Assembly: GCA_004557125.1 (NCBI GenBank)
Contig: SFET01000008.1
Location: 19,752-83,751 of the forward strand
Reading direction: 5' to 3'
Source: Clostridiales bacterium
GTDB lineage: Bacteria > Bacillota > Clostridia > Christensenellales > Aristaeellaceae
DNA: 64,000 nucleotides
Shown: positions 33,561 through 42,457 of the stretch, one piece after another
How the letters are laid out: every line of letters begins with the position of its first letter
How positions within the stretch are numbered: position 1 is the stretch's first letter
Notes under the pieces: generated by a model
The model's input: only the letters and a program-made list of their open reading frames with translations
What the model was told of the DNA's origin: nothing
Databases searched by the model: none
Made by a program: the position numbers and the translations under genes

Positions 33561-33589
33561 TTGATTAAGAATTATGCAGGCTATATAAT
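33561..33589 (+). promoter_or_regulatory. Promoter of the Dpp-type transporter/sugar-acid operon
   Basis: TTGATT (33561-33566), a 17-bp spacer and TATAAT (33584-33589). Confidence 0.8.
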
Positions 33590-33603
33590 GCAACTGAATC
33601 ACA

Positions 33604-33631
33604 TTGTGGAACTCATTCCGCGTTGTGGAAC
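33604..33631. promoter_or_regulatory. Putative IclR operator
   Basis: TTGTGGAAC occurs twice, 19 bp apart (33604 and 33623). The first copy overlaps a palindrome GGAA-CTCA-TTCC (33608-33619). It sits at about +8 to +36 relative to the predicted start, a position fit for repression. Confidence 0.5.
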
Positions 33632-33838
33632 ATCAATGAAGGCGGTGTACAGATCTTTTTTTCGAATGTATTCTACAGGTCAGAATTCATAGTAGAATGT
33701 ATTTTATTGTACAAAATTGAAAATAGAATTCGTTCCATTTTTAAAGACAGGCACGTCGCGCCGCAGCAAAAACCTGTGTCCCTCACCACTTTGCGCAACG
33801 GAGCCAAAGTGATGAAATATGGAAAAGGAGATGTACCT

Positions 33839-35392
33839 ATGAAAAGAATCCTGTCTGTTTTCCTCACCCTCATGTTGATCGCCGGCGTGTTCGCGACCGG
33901 CGCGTTCGCAGAGGAGAAATCCAGAGTTGCGAACATCGCCATGTCTGAGAATGCAACCGGCATCGACTTCCATGTTCTTTCCAACATGGGCACCACCTGC
34001 ACGGTGAATATGTGCATGGAGCGCCTGGTGTGCGGCGTTGAGAACGAGGACGGCACCTATTCCTACGAGCCGATGCTGGCCACCTCCTGGGAGTCCAGCG
34101 AGGACGGCACCGAGTGGACCTTCTATCTGCGCGAGGGCGTGAAGTTCCACAACGGCGAAATCTTCGACGCGAACGACGTGGCCTGCACCTTCCAGCGCCT
34201 CATCGACAACGCGGAGCTGCTCAACGTTGCCACCCAGTACTGGCTCGAGCTGGATCATTACGAAGTGGTTGACGAGCACACCTTCAAGATCTTTCTGAAG
34301 AATCCGCTTCCGACCCTGCTCTTCTCCCTGGACCAGACCTACATCATGGAGGACAGCGCCTGGAACGAGTACGGCGAGGACTACATCAACAAGCAGCTGA
34401 TGTACGGCACCGGTCCCTGGATCTTCCAGGAGTGGATCGACGGCGAGTATGCCCACTACATCAAGAACGAAGAGTACTGGAACAAGGAATCCTTCGACAG
34501 CTACTTCGACGAGGTCTATCTGCGCTACATCACCGAAGAGTCCACCGGCATCTCCGCCCTGCTCTCCGGCGACATCGACCTCTATGCCCGCACCACCGGT
34601 TATGCAACCGAGAATCTGGCCCTGTTTGCCGGCCACGATGACATCGAGCTGCTCTCCAACGACCTGACCACCGTCCTGTACCTGGGCTTCCAGTGCGCCG
34701 AGGACTCCGTGTTCAACGACATCAACGTCCGCAAGGCCTTCTCCATGGCCATCGACCGCCAGTCCATCGTTGACTACATCCTGGGCCGCGGCAGCGTCGC
34801 CAACGGCTACATCGTCAAGGGCGTCTACGGCTACGACGAGAACCAGGCTCCCTACGAGTACGATCCCGAGCAGGCCGCTGAGCTGCTGGCCAACTCCAGC
34901 TACAACGGCGAGCCCATCGTCATCAGCTCCAACACCGGCACGCCCCAGTCCAGCGAAGTGCTGACCGTCATCGCCGAGATGGAGAAGGAAGTCGGCTTCA
35001 ACATCACCATGGAAGTTGTCGAATCCACCACCCTGCTCGAGATGCGCACCTCCGGCAACTACGATGTGTTCATGGTCAACGTTCAGTATCAGGCCTCCGA
35101 TCCGGGCAGCGTGCTGACCCAGCGCGTGCTGAACGACTACCACTGCTCCAACTACGTCAACGAGGAGCTGAACGCCCTGGTTGCGCAGTCCAACATCGAG
35201 ATGGACACCGAAGCCCGCACCGAGCTGCTCCGTCAGATCAACAACATCATCCGTGAGGAGTATGCCCCGCAGGTTGGCCTCACCCAGCAGGCCCAGACCA
35301 TCGGTCAGTACAAGGGCATGACCGGCGCCAACTACTTCCAGAGCGGCACCTTCCTCTTCGAGTTCATCGACTACGATCCTTCCCTGGCCTGA
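33839..35392 (+). CDS. Dpp/Opp-type ABC transporter substrate-binding protein (SBP_bac_5)
   Basis: This 517-residue exported binding protein of family 5 has a signal peptide ending GAFA-EEK, without a lipobox. The mature part includes YEPMLATSWESSEDGTEWTF, LREGVKFHNGEIFDANDVA and later VRKAFSMAIDRQSIVDYILG, all family-5 marks. The family mostly binds peptides but also nickel, opines and oligosaccharides. Here it heads a sugar-acid cluster, so an acidic sugar or oligosaccharide is a fair guess. The ATG at 33839 has AAAGGAG eight bases upstream; an earlier ATG at 33831 would touch it. Confidence 0.88.
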   Translation: MKRILSVFLTLMLIAGVFATGAFAEEKSRVANIAMSENATGIDFHVLSNMGTTCTVNMCMERLVCGVENEDGTYSYEPMLATSWESSEDGTEWTFYLREGVKFHNGEIFDANDVACTFQRLIDNAELLNVATQYWLELDHYEVVDEHTFKIFLKNPLPTLLFSLDQTYIMEDSAWNEYGEDYINKQLMYGTGPWIFQEWIDGEYAHYIKNEEYWNKESFDSYFDEVYLRYITEESTGISALLSGDIDLYARTTGYATENLALFAGHDDIELLSNDLTTVLYLGFQCAEDSVFNDINVRKAFSMAIDRQSIVDYILGRGSVANGYIVKGVYGYDENQAPYEYDPEQAAELLANSSYNGEPIVISSNTGTPQSSEVLTVIAEMEKEVGFNITMEVVESTTLLEMRTSGNYDVFMVNVQYQASDPGSVLTQRVLNDYHCSNYVNEELNALVAQSNIEMDTEARTELLRQINNIIREEYAPQVGLTQQAQTIGQYKGMTGANYFQSGTFLFEFIDYDPSLA

Positions 35393-35408
35393 GGCCGGTA
35401 ACCCTGTC

Positions 35409-35505
35409 TGCCCGCATGCCGATTCCCGGCATGCGGGCATGAACAGATCGTTTCCGTGAAAACGACGGCATGGCGCGCGCTTCGCGCATGTGAGCGCGCG
35501 TTTTG
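35409..35505 (+). terminator. Intra-operon hairpins between binding-protein and permease genes
   Basis: TGCCCGCATGCCG / CGGCATGCGGGCA (35409-35439) is a 13-bp perfect stem without a U run. A second stem of GCGCGC arms ends in TTTTG (35472-35505). Such structures usually lower read-through, so the binding protein is made in excess over the permease. Confidence 0.65.
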
Positions 35506-35544
35506 TATACCCTGATTCGGCATCAAAAACGGAGGAGGGAATCC

Positions 35545-36468
35545 ATGTTTCGCTTCATACTCAAGAGACTTGGCCAGACCGTCATAGTTCTCTTTTTTGT
35601 TGTGCTGTTTGCTTTCGTGGTCGTCCGACTCGCGCCCGGCGATCCGGCCAGAGTCATGGCCGGTGATAACGCATCGGAGGAAACCGTGGAAGCCATCCAG
35701 GAGACGCTCGGATTGAACAAGTCCTACCCGGAGCAGTTCCTGATCTACGTCAAGAACATCTTCAAGGGTGACCTGGGCACTTCTATCCAGTACAAGCTCC
35801 CCTGTGCAGAAATCATCTTCCCGCGCGTACTGGTATCTGCAAGGCTCGCATTCTCCACAATTCTGCTGGTCATCATCTTCAGCATACCGCTCGGCGTCGT
35901 GGCCGGCGCAAAGCGCGGCAGCTTCACCGATTTCTCCGCAATGGGCGTTGCAATGATCGGTCAGTCGCTCGCTCCGGTGTGGCTGTGCGTATTCCTGATC
36001 TACATCTTCAGCGTTAAGCTGAACTGGCTGCCGGCAATGGGCAATGGATCGGGCATCAAATACGTCATTCTGCCTGTGGTCGCAATGGGCATGCAGCACA
36101 TCGCGGCAACCACGCGTATGTGCCGTTCCGAGATGATCGACGTGCTCAGCCAGGACTACATCACCGCGACCCGCGCCCGCGGCATCAGCCGCGCCGAGGT
36201 GCAGTGGAAGTACGCGCTGAAGAACGCCATGGCCCCGGTCATCACCCTTCTGGGCCTGAAGCTGGGCGGCATGCTGGCAGGTACGATCATCGTCGTGACG
36301 ATCTTCGTATGGCCGGGCGTCGGTCAGATGCTCTCCCAGGCGGTTTCCACACGAGACTATCCGCTGGTACAATCGGGCCTGATGATCTCTGCGGTTCTCG
36401 TCGCCACGGTCAATCTGATCGTCGACGTCATCAACGCCATGATCGACCCGCGCATCACGCTGAACTAA
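35545..36468 (+). CDS. Dpp-type ABC transporter permease (DppB-like)
   Basis: This 307-residue permease with six membrane segments begins MFRFILKRLGQTVIVLFFVV. Typical DppB marks are VVRLAPGDPARVMAG near the N-terminus and the EAA-type loop DYITATRARGISRAEVQWKY. The start is set at 35545 behind GGAGGAGGG. DppC follows 12 bp downstream. Confidence 0.92.
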   Translation: MFRFILKRLGQTVIVLFFVVLFAFVVVRLAPGDPARVMAGDNASEETVEAIQETLGLNKSYPEQFLIYVKNIFKGDLGTSIQYKLPCAEIIFPRVLVSARLAFSTILLVIIFSIPLGVVAGAKRGSFTDFSAMGVAMIGQSLAPVWLCVFLIYIFSVKLNWLPAMGNGSGIKYVILPVVAMGMQHIAATTRMCRSEMIDVLSQDYITATRARGISRAEVQWKYALKNAMAPVITLLGLKLGGMLAGTIIVVTIFVWPGVGQMLSQAVSTRDYPLVQSGLMISAVLVATVNLIVDVINAMIDPRITLN

Positions 36469-36480
36469 GGGGGGAAACGC

Positions 36481-37332
36481 ATGGATAAAAAGTTGCTCTT
36501 CCGCAGAATGCGGAAAAACAAGTTCTTTGTGGTCGGTGTCATTCTGACAGTTCTTCTGCTGCTGGTCACCTTCCTTGCGCCCCTGTACGTTCAGTTTGAC
36601 CCCGAAAAATCCTCGCTCGCAGAGCGTCTGGTCGGACCCGACTGGGGTCAGGGCCTCAAGGGCCACCTGTTCGGAACGGACGCCATGGGCCGCGACGTGT
36701 TCACCCGCATCCTGGTGGGCGGACGCTACTCGCTGCTGATCACCTTCGTCGTGACGGCGCTGCGCGTCATCATCGGCACGGTGCTGGGTCTGATCGCTGG
36801 CTACACGTCCAGGAAGGCCGTTGACAGCATCATCATGCGCACCTGCGACATCTTCCTGTCCCTGCCGAGCCTGATCGTGGCGCTGGCCATCATCGCGGTC
36901 ATGGGCGCGAACATACGCAACCTGGTCATTGTTCTGACGCTGACGGACTGGATGCAGTTCTGCCGCGTCATACGCAACAACGTGCGCGTCATACGCGGTC
37001 AGGAGTACATCAAGGCGTCCACCGCCTTCGGCGCATCCCACGCGCACATCCTCTTTAAGCAGATCCTGCCCAACGTCACCACGCCGCTGATCGTTCTGGC
37101 CAGCCAGAGCATCGGTTCGGTCGTGCTCGTTGAATCCGGCCTCAGCTACCTGAACCTCGGCATTCAGCCGCCGACCCCGTCCTGGGGCAACATGATCGCC
37201 GACGGCCGCCTGTATCTGCAGACCAGTCCCTGGCTGATGGTTGCGCCCGGCATCGCACTGCTGATTACGGCAATCGCCTTTAACTGCCTGGGCGACGGCC
37301 TGCGGGACGTGCTGGATCCCAAGACCCTTTGA
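36481..37332 (+). CDS. Dpp-type ABC transporter permease (DppC-like)
   Basis: This 283-residue permease has the DppC pattern: a cytoplasmic lead, GTDAMGRDVFTRILVGGRYS, the EAA loop EYIKASTAFGASHAHILFKQ and the end LGDGLRDVLDPKTL. It forms the channel with the DppB-like protein. AGGGGGG precedes the ATG. Confidence 0.93.
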   Translation: MDKKLLFRRMRKNKFFVVGVILTVLLLLVTFLAPLYVQFDPEKSSLAERLVGPDWGQGLKGHLFGTDAMGRDVFTRILVGGRYSLLITFVVTALRVIIGTVLGLIAGYTSRKAVDSIIMRTCDIFLSLPSLIVALAIIAVMGANIRNLVIVLTLTDWMQFCRVIRNNVRVIRGQEYIKASTAFGASHAHILFKQILPNVTTPLIVLASQSIGSVVLVESGLSYLNLGIQPPTPSWGNMIADGRLYLQTSPWLMVAPGIALLITAIAFNCLGDGLRDVLDPKTL

Positions 37333-37346
37333 TCACGGAGGCGCAT

Positions 37347-38324
37347 ATGGAAACCAGAGAAAATATGCTTGAAATCAAGGACCTTCGGGTCGAGTACGTT
37401 ACGGAGCGCACCCACGCGTACGCGCTCAACGGCGTGAACCTCACGCTGCGCAAGGGCGAGTCCCTCGGCCTGGTGGGCGAAGCCGGCGCCGGCAAGACCA
37501 CCACCGCGCTGAGCATTCTGAATCTGCTGCCGGATCGCGTCGGCAAGCACACGGGCGGCGACATCATCTTCGACGGCAAGTCGGTCTTCTCCATGTCGGA
37601 GAAGGAGCTGCTCTCCATTCGCGGCGACCGCATCGCCATGATCTTCCAGAACCCGCTGACCTCCCTGAACCCCCTGTTCACGGTGGGCGAGCAGATCGCC
37701 ATGGTTCTGCGCAAGCACAAGAACATGAACCCGAAGCAGGCCATGGAGAAGGCGGCCGAGCTGTTGCGCCTGGTCGGCATCGACGGAAGCCGCACCAAGG
37801 ATTACCCGGTGCAGTTCAGCGGCGGCATGCGCCAGCGCGCCGGCATCGCAGCGGCACTGGCCTGCGATCCGGAGCTGCTGATCGCGGACGAGCCCACTAC
37901 GGCGCTGGATGTGACCGTGCAGGCCCAGATCCTCGAGCTGATGAAGAAGCTGCAGCTGGAGTTCTCCTCCTCGCTGCTGATGATCACCCACAACCTGGGC
38001 ATCATCTCCGAGCTGTGCGAGCGCGTGGCGGTCATGTACGCCGGACGCATCATCGAAACCGGCTCGGTCAAGAAGGTGTTCACGAACCCCTGCCATCCCT
38101 ACACGGTGGGCCTGCTGGACGCGCTGCCGTCCCTCACCGACAAGAAGGAGCGTCTCAACGTCATTCCGGGCCTGGTTGCAAATCCGTCCGATCTGCCCAC
38201 GGGATGCAGCTTCAATCCGCGCTGCCAGCACTGCACGCAGCAGTGCAAGCAGGCTGTGCCGGAGATGGTACAGGTGGACGACGATCACTTTGTCGCATGC
38301 CACAAATATTCAAAGGAGGGTTAA
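37347..38324 (+). CDS. Dpp-type ABC transporter ATP-binding protein (DppD-like)
   Basis: This 325-residue ATPase has Walker A GEAGAGKTT (note E-A in place of the common E-S), signature FSGGMRQRAGIA, Walker B LLIADEPTTALD and H-loop LMITHNLG. A C-terminal oligopeptide-transporter tail has CSFNPRCQHCTQQC, whose Cys residues fit an iron-sulfur site seen in this family. The start at 37347 follows GGAGG. Dpp systems normally have a second ATPase (DppF); none is present here, so the ATPase may act as a homodimer or share a partner. Confidence 0.9.
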   Translation: METRENMLEIKDLRVEYVTERTHAYALNGVNLTLRKGESLGLVGEAGAGKTTTALSILNLLPDRVGKHTGGDIIFDGKSVFSMSEKELLSIRGDRIAMIFQNPLTSLNPLFTVGEQIAMVLRKHKNMNPKQAMEKAAELLRLVGIDGSRTKDYPVQFSGGMRQRAGIAAALACDPELLIADEPTTALDVTVQAQILELMKKLQLEFSSSLLMITHNLGIISELCERVAVMYAGRIIETGSVKKVFTNPCHPYTVGLLDALPSLTDKKERLNVIPGLVANPSDLPTGCSFNPRCQHCTQQCKQAVPEMVQVDDDHFVACHKYSKEG

Positions 38325-38325
38325 T

Positions 38326-38421
38326 ATGCCTCAGGAGCAGAAGCAGAATGCAAACACGGAACCTTTGCTGAAGGCATTCCAATCCTTCGGATCTCAAGAT
38401 CACGGATGTCCGTTTTCTTGA
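38326..38421 (+). pseudogene. Displaced 5' end of the enolase-superfamily gene (frameshift)
   Basis: The ATG at 38326 follows a strong AAGGAGGG and right after the DppD stop, as expected for the next operon gene, but the frame ends after 31 codons at 38421. The downstream frame encodes the missing first strand (DLKITDVRFLDVGAIP). Removing one G at 38389-38390 joins the two as ...AFQSF-DLKITDV. Confidence 0.65.
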
Positions 38422-38437
38422 TGTCGGCGCCATCCCG

Positions 38438-39715
38438 ATGCACTGCATCCTGATGAAGGTTTACACCAACCAGGGCATCGTCGGCTTCGGCGAGGTGCGC
38501 GATATCGGCAGCAAGAAGTATGCGCTGCAGCTCAAGTCGATCCTGCTGGGCGAGAACCCCTGCAACGTCGACAAGATCTTCCGCAGAATCAAGCAGTTCG
38601 GCGGTCCCGCCCGTCAGGGCGGCGGCGTCTGCGCCGTTGAAGTCGCCCTGTGGGACATCCTGGGCAAGGTCACTGGCCAGCCGGTCTATCGCCTGCTGGG
38701 CGGCAAGTTCCGCGACAACGTGCGCATGTACTGCGACACGGACATCGAAACCGAGGGCCGCAACACCGGCTACGCGATGGGTCAGGCGCTCAAGGCCCGC
38801 ATGGAGAAGGGCTTCACCTTCCTGAAGATGGACCTGGGCATCGACATTCTCCGCGAATATGAGGGCACCCTGTCCGCACCGCTGGGCTTTGTTGAGGAGG
38901 GCCAGCGCCTGCACGACAAGCTCGCCGAAGCGAGAAAGTCCTGCGACGTCAACCAGATCCGCTTCTGGAAGAACCGCCTGTACGACTACGACAACATCCC
39001 CCATCCGCTGACCGGCATCAACGTGACGGAGAAGGGCTTCGATGTGCTGGAGAACTACGTGCGCGAGGTGCGCGAGACCGTCGGCTATGAGGTCCCGATC
39101 GCCATCGACCACTTCGGCCACATCGGTCTGAAGAACTGCATCAAGCTGTGCCGCCGCATCGAGAAGTACAACATCGCCTGGGCGGAGGATCTGATCCCCT
39201 GGCAGTACACCGATCAGTACAAGATCCTGCGCGCATCCACCACCGTGCCGATCGCCACCGGCGAGGACATCTACCTGAAGGAAGGCTTCCTGCCGCTGCT
39301 GCGCGAGGGCGGCGTGGACATCATCCATCCCGACATCCTGACCGCCGGCGGCATCCTGGAGACCAAGAAGATCAGCGACCTGGCAGCGGACTACGGCGTC
39401 TCCATGGCGATGCACATGGCCGAGTCCCCGATCGCCTGCATGGCCGCCGTGCACACCGCCGCAGCCTGCGAGAACTTCCTGGCGCTGGAGTATCACAGCG
39501 TGGACGTCCCCGTCTGGAACGACATCTACACCGGCCAGCTACCGCATCCGCTGGTGCAGGACGGCTTCATCAAGGTTCCGGATCTGCCCGGCCTGGGCAT
39601 CGAAGGTCTGGACGACGAGGTGCTGGCGAAGCTGGTGCACCCCGAGGTGCCCGGCATGTGGGAGCCCACCGATCTGTTCAACGATGACCCGTGCCACGAT
39701 CGTATCTGGTCTTAA
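38438..39715 (+). CDS. Enolase-superfamily acid-sugar dehydratase (mandelate racemase/MLE type), 5' frameshifted
   Basis: This open frame of 425 codons forms the body of a divalent-metal dehydratase. Metal ligands sit at the ends of the barrel strands: Asp in VPIAIDHFGH, Glu in IAWAEDLIPW and Glu in IATGEDIYL. Candidate catalytic groups are Lys in FTFLKMDLG and His in AMHMAESPI. Such enzymes convert aldonic or uronic acids to 2-keto-3-deoxy acids; with KDG kinase and KDPG aldolase nearby, the product is probably KDG. The ATG at 38438 has no ribosome site and would cut off part of the N-terminal capping domain, so the true start is probably 38326 across a one-base indel. Confidence 0.8.
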   Translation: MHCILMKVYTNQGIVGFGEVRDIGSKKYALQLKSILLGENPCNVDKIFRRIKQFGGPARQGGGVCAVEVALWDILGKVTGQPVYRLLGGKFRDNVRMYCDTDIETEGRNTGYAMGQALKARMEKGFTFLKMDLGIDILREYEGTLSAPLGFVEEGQRLHDKLAEARKSCDVNQIRFWKNRLYDYDNIPHPLTGINVTEKGFDVLENYVREVRETVGYEVPIAIDHFGHIGLKNCIKLCRRIEKYNIAWAEDLIPWQYTDQYKILRASTTVPIATGEDIYLKEGFLPLLREGGVDIIHPDILTAGGILETKKISDLAADYGVSMAMHMAESPIACMAAVHTAAACENFLALEYHSVDVPVWNDIYTGQLPHPLVQDGFIKVPDLPGLGIEGLDDEVLAKLVHPEVPGMWEPTDLFNDDPCHDRIWS

Positions 39716-39749
39716 TTTCGCAATATCGCGTTACTGAGCGGAGGCTATT

Positions 39750-40670
39750 ATGAAATTCAACGACAGAGATCTCATCATCGAGCTGACTTCCGAATGGAAG
39801 GGCGAGCGTTTCCCGGACGGACGGCCGCGCGTGAGCGACGATTTGCTGCGCAGGCTCTCCAACATCACCCTCGAGGAGGCCTGGATCCCCATGGCGCGCC
39901 TGAACTACAAGCTGCAGTTCGAGGGCGATCTGCGGATCCTGCACCCGGAGAGGCGCATGATCGGACGCGCCGTGACGGCGGTTATGGTTCCCTCCAGACC
40001 CGACGTTCACATGACCATGCTGGAGTACGGCCGCAAGCAGGAGGGCCGCAAGGGCTTCTTCAACCAGTGGGTCATCGATACCCTGGTTGAAAACGACATC
40101 CTCGTGGTCGACATGTGCGATCAGATCCTGTACGGCACCTTCGTCGGCGGCAATCTTTCCACCGCGATCAAGACGCGCACCAAGAACGGCGGCGCGGTCA
40201 TCTGGGGCGGCATCCGCGATTACGAGCAGATCGAGAGCATTGAGGAGTATCAGTGCTACTATCGCGGCATCCATCCCACCCCCATCGGCGACGTCATGAT
40301 GACGGGCATGAACGTGCCCTGCCGCATCGGCCATGCCATCTGCATGCCGGGCGACGTCGTCCTCGGCACGCCGAACGGCGTCACCTTCATTCCGGCGCAC
40401 CTCGCCGAGCACATCGCCTGCCTGGCCGAGAAATCGCACATCCGCGACGCCTACGGCTTTGAAAAGATCGAGGAAGGCAAGTACTCCACGGCGCAGGTCG
40501 ACCAGACCTGGTGGCCCACGGATATGATGCAGGACTTCATGGAGTGGTTCCACACCAGCCCCAAGGCGAAGGACTTCCAGTATCTGGATTGGACCGAGGA
40601 ACTGGAGAATGCCGGCAAGGACATCGCCAAGAAGCCGTTTGACGGGCTGACGGGCTATACGTTTGAATAA
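39750..40670 (+). CDS. RraA-like family protein (possible aldolase/decarboxylase)
   Basis: This 306-residue protein has the RraA/DlpA fold: GRAVTAVMVPSRPD, DMCDQILYGTFVGGNLSTAI and GAVIWGGIRDYEQI, where the final Arg-Asp is the family's metal and substrate site. The usual Asp-Gly before it is Trp-Gly. It is about 100 residues longer than RraA, with extra N- and C-terminal segments. Members without RNase E partners include hydroxy-keto-acid aldolases. In this cluster a role in sugar-acid breakdown is likely, for example cleaving or decarboxylating a keto-acid. It follows the dehydratase by 34 bp. Confidence 0.78.
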   Translation: MKFNDRDLIIELTSEWKGERFPDGRPRVSDDLLRRLSNITLEEAWIPMARLNYKLQFEGDLRILHPERRMIGRAVTAVMVPSRPDVHMTMLEYGRKQEGRKGFFNQWVIDTLVENDILVVDMCDQILYGTFVGGNLSTAIKTRTKNGGAVIWGGIRDYEQIESIEEYQCYYRGIHPTPIGDVMMTGMNVPCRIGHAICMPGDVVLGTPNGVTFIPAHLAEHIACLAEKSHIRDAYGFEKIEEGKYSTAQVDQTWWPTDMMQDFMEWFHTSPKAKDFQYLDWTEELENAGKDIAKKPFDGLTGYTFE

Positions 40671-40699
40671 AGTCGGTCTCCATACAGACACAAGCGTCC

Positions 40700-40736
40700 A
40701 AGAGGTTCGGAAGATCCACTTTCGAACCTCTTGTTT
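40700..40736 (+). terminator. Attenuator-like hairpin before the KDPG aldolase gene
   Basis: GAGGTTCG and CGAACCTC enclose a 13-nt loop and are followed by TTGTTT. It may partly stop or stabilise transcripts within the operon. Confidence 0.6.
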
Positions 40737-40750
40737 AAGGAGATTTCAAC

Positions 40751-41377
40751 ATGAATATTTTGGAGAGATTCTCCCGATCCGGCATCGTGCCGGTGGTCGT
40801 CATTGAGGACGCAAAGGACGCGGTCCCCACGGCCAAAGCTCTGCTTGCGGGCGGAATCGACGTAATGGAAATCACGTTCCGCACAGCTGCCGCTGCGGAT
40901 GCAATCGCCGCGGTCAGCAGGGAATGCCCGGATATGCTGGTGGGCGCAGGCACCGTCATTACCCCGGAGCAGTGCCGGACCGCCGTGGATGCAGGCGCAT
41001 CCTTCATCGTATCCCCCGGCTTCTCCAGGGAAGTCGTGTCCTGGTGCGTGGAGCGCGGGATCTGCGTAACGCCCGGCTGCGTAACGCCCACGGAGATCAT
41101 GGCGGCCATGGAGCTGGGCATTCGGGTGGTCAAGTTCTTCCCGGCGAATGTATACGGCGGCCTGAAGGCCATGAAGGCGCTGTCCGCACCCTTCGGCGGA
41201 ATCAAGTTCATCCCCACTGGCGGCGTGAATGCGCAGAACCTGGCCGAATACAGCGCCGCGCCCTTCATTCAGGCGGTGGGCGGCAGCTGGGTCTGCAGCA
41301 AGAGCGACATCTCCGAGGGCAATTTTGAAAAGATTACAGCGCTCGCCATGGAAGCCCATTCCATCGCGGGAAAGTAA
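40751..41377 (+). CDS. eda: 2-keto-3-deoxy-6-phosphogluconate aldolase
   Basis: This 208-residue class I aldolase splits KDPG into pyruvate and glyceraldehyde-3-phosphate. The Schiff-base lysine is K128 in VVKFFPA, the general-acid Glu is E40 in VMEITFRT, and the phosphate loop is in FIPTGGVN. AAGGAG precedes the ATG. KDG kinase, the enzyme one step earlier, is the next gene. Confidence 0.95.
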   Translation: MNILERFSRSGIVPVVVIEDAKDAVPTAKALLAGGIDVMEITFRTAAAADAIAAVSRECPDMLVGAGTVITPEQCRTAVDAGASFIVSPGFSREVVSWCVERGICVTPGCVTPTEIMAAMELGIRVVKFFPANVYGGLKAMKALSAPFGGIKFIPTGGVNAQNLAEYSAAPFIQAVGGSWVCSKSDISEGNFEKITALAMEAHSIAGK

Positions 41378-41395
41378 AGGGCAGGTGAGAGTTCT

Positions 41396-42418
41396 ATGGC
41401 AAAGGTAATCACATTTGGCGAAATCATGCTTCGCCTTGCGCCGAACGGCTATTATCGCTTCTTCCAGGACGATCAGATGCAGGCAACCTTTGGCGGCGGC
41501 GAGGCGAATGTGGCCGTGTCGCTGGCAAACTTCGGCATGGATGTGGGCTATGTCACCAAGCTCCCCACGCATGCCATCGGCGAGGCTGCAGTGAATTCCC
41601 TGCGCTACTTCGGCGTGGACGTCTCCAGGATTGTCCGCGGCGGCGAGCGCGTCGGCATCTACTATCTGGAAAAGGGCGCCTCCCAGCGCGGCAGCGTGTG
41701 CATCTACGACCGCAAGTATTCCGCCATTCAGCAGGCGCAGCCGGAGGATTTCGACTGGGACGCCATCTTCGAAGGCGCGCAGTGGTTCCACTTCACGGGC
41801 ATCACGCCGGCGCTTGGCGCAAACCTGGTGGAAATCTGCGAGCAGGCCTGCAAGGCGGCAAAGAAGCGCGGCGTGAAGATCTCCTGTGATCTGAACTATC
41901 GCGGCAAGCTGTGGACCCGTGCGGAGGCCCGCGCGGCCATGACCCGCCTGTGCCAGTACGTGGACGTGTGCATCTCCAACGAGGAGGACGCCAAGGACGT
42001 TTTCGGCATCGAGGCCGAGAACACCGACATCTACGGCGGCAAGCTGGATCGCAACGGCTACAAGTCGGTTGCCCGGCAGCTGCGGGAGCAGTTCCACTTT
42101 GAGAAGGTCGCCATCACCCTGCGCACCTCCATTTCGGCAAACGACAACAACTGGGCGGGCATGCTCTATGACGGCGAGGACTTCTACTTCTCGAAGGAAT
42201 ACAGCGTGCACATCGTGGACCGCGTCGGCGGCGGCGACAGCTTCGGCGCAGGCCTGATCTATGCGGCAATGCAGGGCAAGAGCTCCCAGGAGATCATCGA
42301 TTTCGCGGTCGCAGCTTCGGCTCTGAAGCACTCCATCGAGGGCGACTTCAACCGCGTCACCGTGGCCGAGGTGGAAAAGCTCGCCGGCGGCGATGGCTCC
42401 GGCCGCGTGCAGCGCTGA
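41396..42418 (+). CDS. kdgK: 2-keto-3-deoxygluconate kinase (PfkB family)
   Basis: This 340-residue sugar kinase of the ribokinase fold has N-terminal GGGEANVAVSLANFG for substrate binding and, near the C-terminus, VDRVGGGDSFGAGLIY with the catalytic Asp and anion hole. The family placement as KDG kinase is supported by the adjacent KDPG aldolase. It phosphorylates KDG to KDPG. It begins 18 bp after the aldolase; AGGTGAG precedes the ATG. Confidence 0.9.
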   Translation: MAKVITFGEIMLRLAPNGYYRFFQDDQMQATFGGGEANVAVSLANFGMDVGYVTKLPTHAIGEAAVNSLRYFGVDVSRIVRGGERVGIYYLEKGASQRGSVCIYDRKYSAIQQAQPEDFDWDAIFEGAQWFHFTGITPALGANLVEICEQACKAAKKRGVKISCDLNYRGKLWTRAEARAAMTRLCQYVDVCISNEEDAKDVFGIEAENTDIYGGKLDRNGYKSVARQLREQFHFEKVAITLRTSISANDNNWAGMLYDGEDFYFSKEYSVHIVDRVGGGDSFGAGLIYAAMQGKSSQEIIDFAVAASALKHSIEGDFNRVTVAEVEKLAGGDGSGRVQR

Positions 42419-42457
42419 TTGCGGAGATCGCGTTGCACGAAGATCGGGGAGAAACAT

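Larger units (their letters stand above)
33385..33838. promoter_or_regulatory. Long divergent control region of the sugar-acid cluster
   Basis: This 454-bp stretch is markedly AT-richer than its surroundings and has no gene. It holds the iclR promoter, the transporter promoter, a repeated TTGTGGAAC site and a leader of about 240 nt. In the leader, ATTCTAC (about 33669-33675) and GTAGAAT (33691-33697) could form a hairpin, and GAATGTATT occurs twice. Confidence 0.6.

Noticed and set aside
38385..38395. Programmed frameshift in the dehydratase gene
   Set aside because: The sequence TCCTTCGGA is not a known slippery site. A one-base indel explains it better.
41396..42418. Fructokinase instead of KDG kinase
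   Set aside because: PfkB motifs alone cannot separate the two, but the adjacent KDPG aldolase and dehydratase favour KDG kinase.
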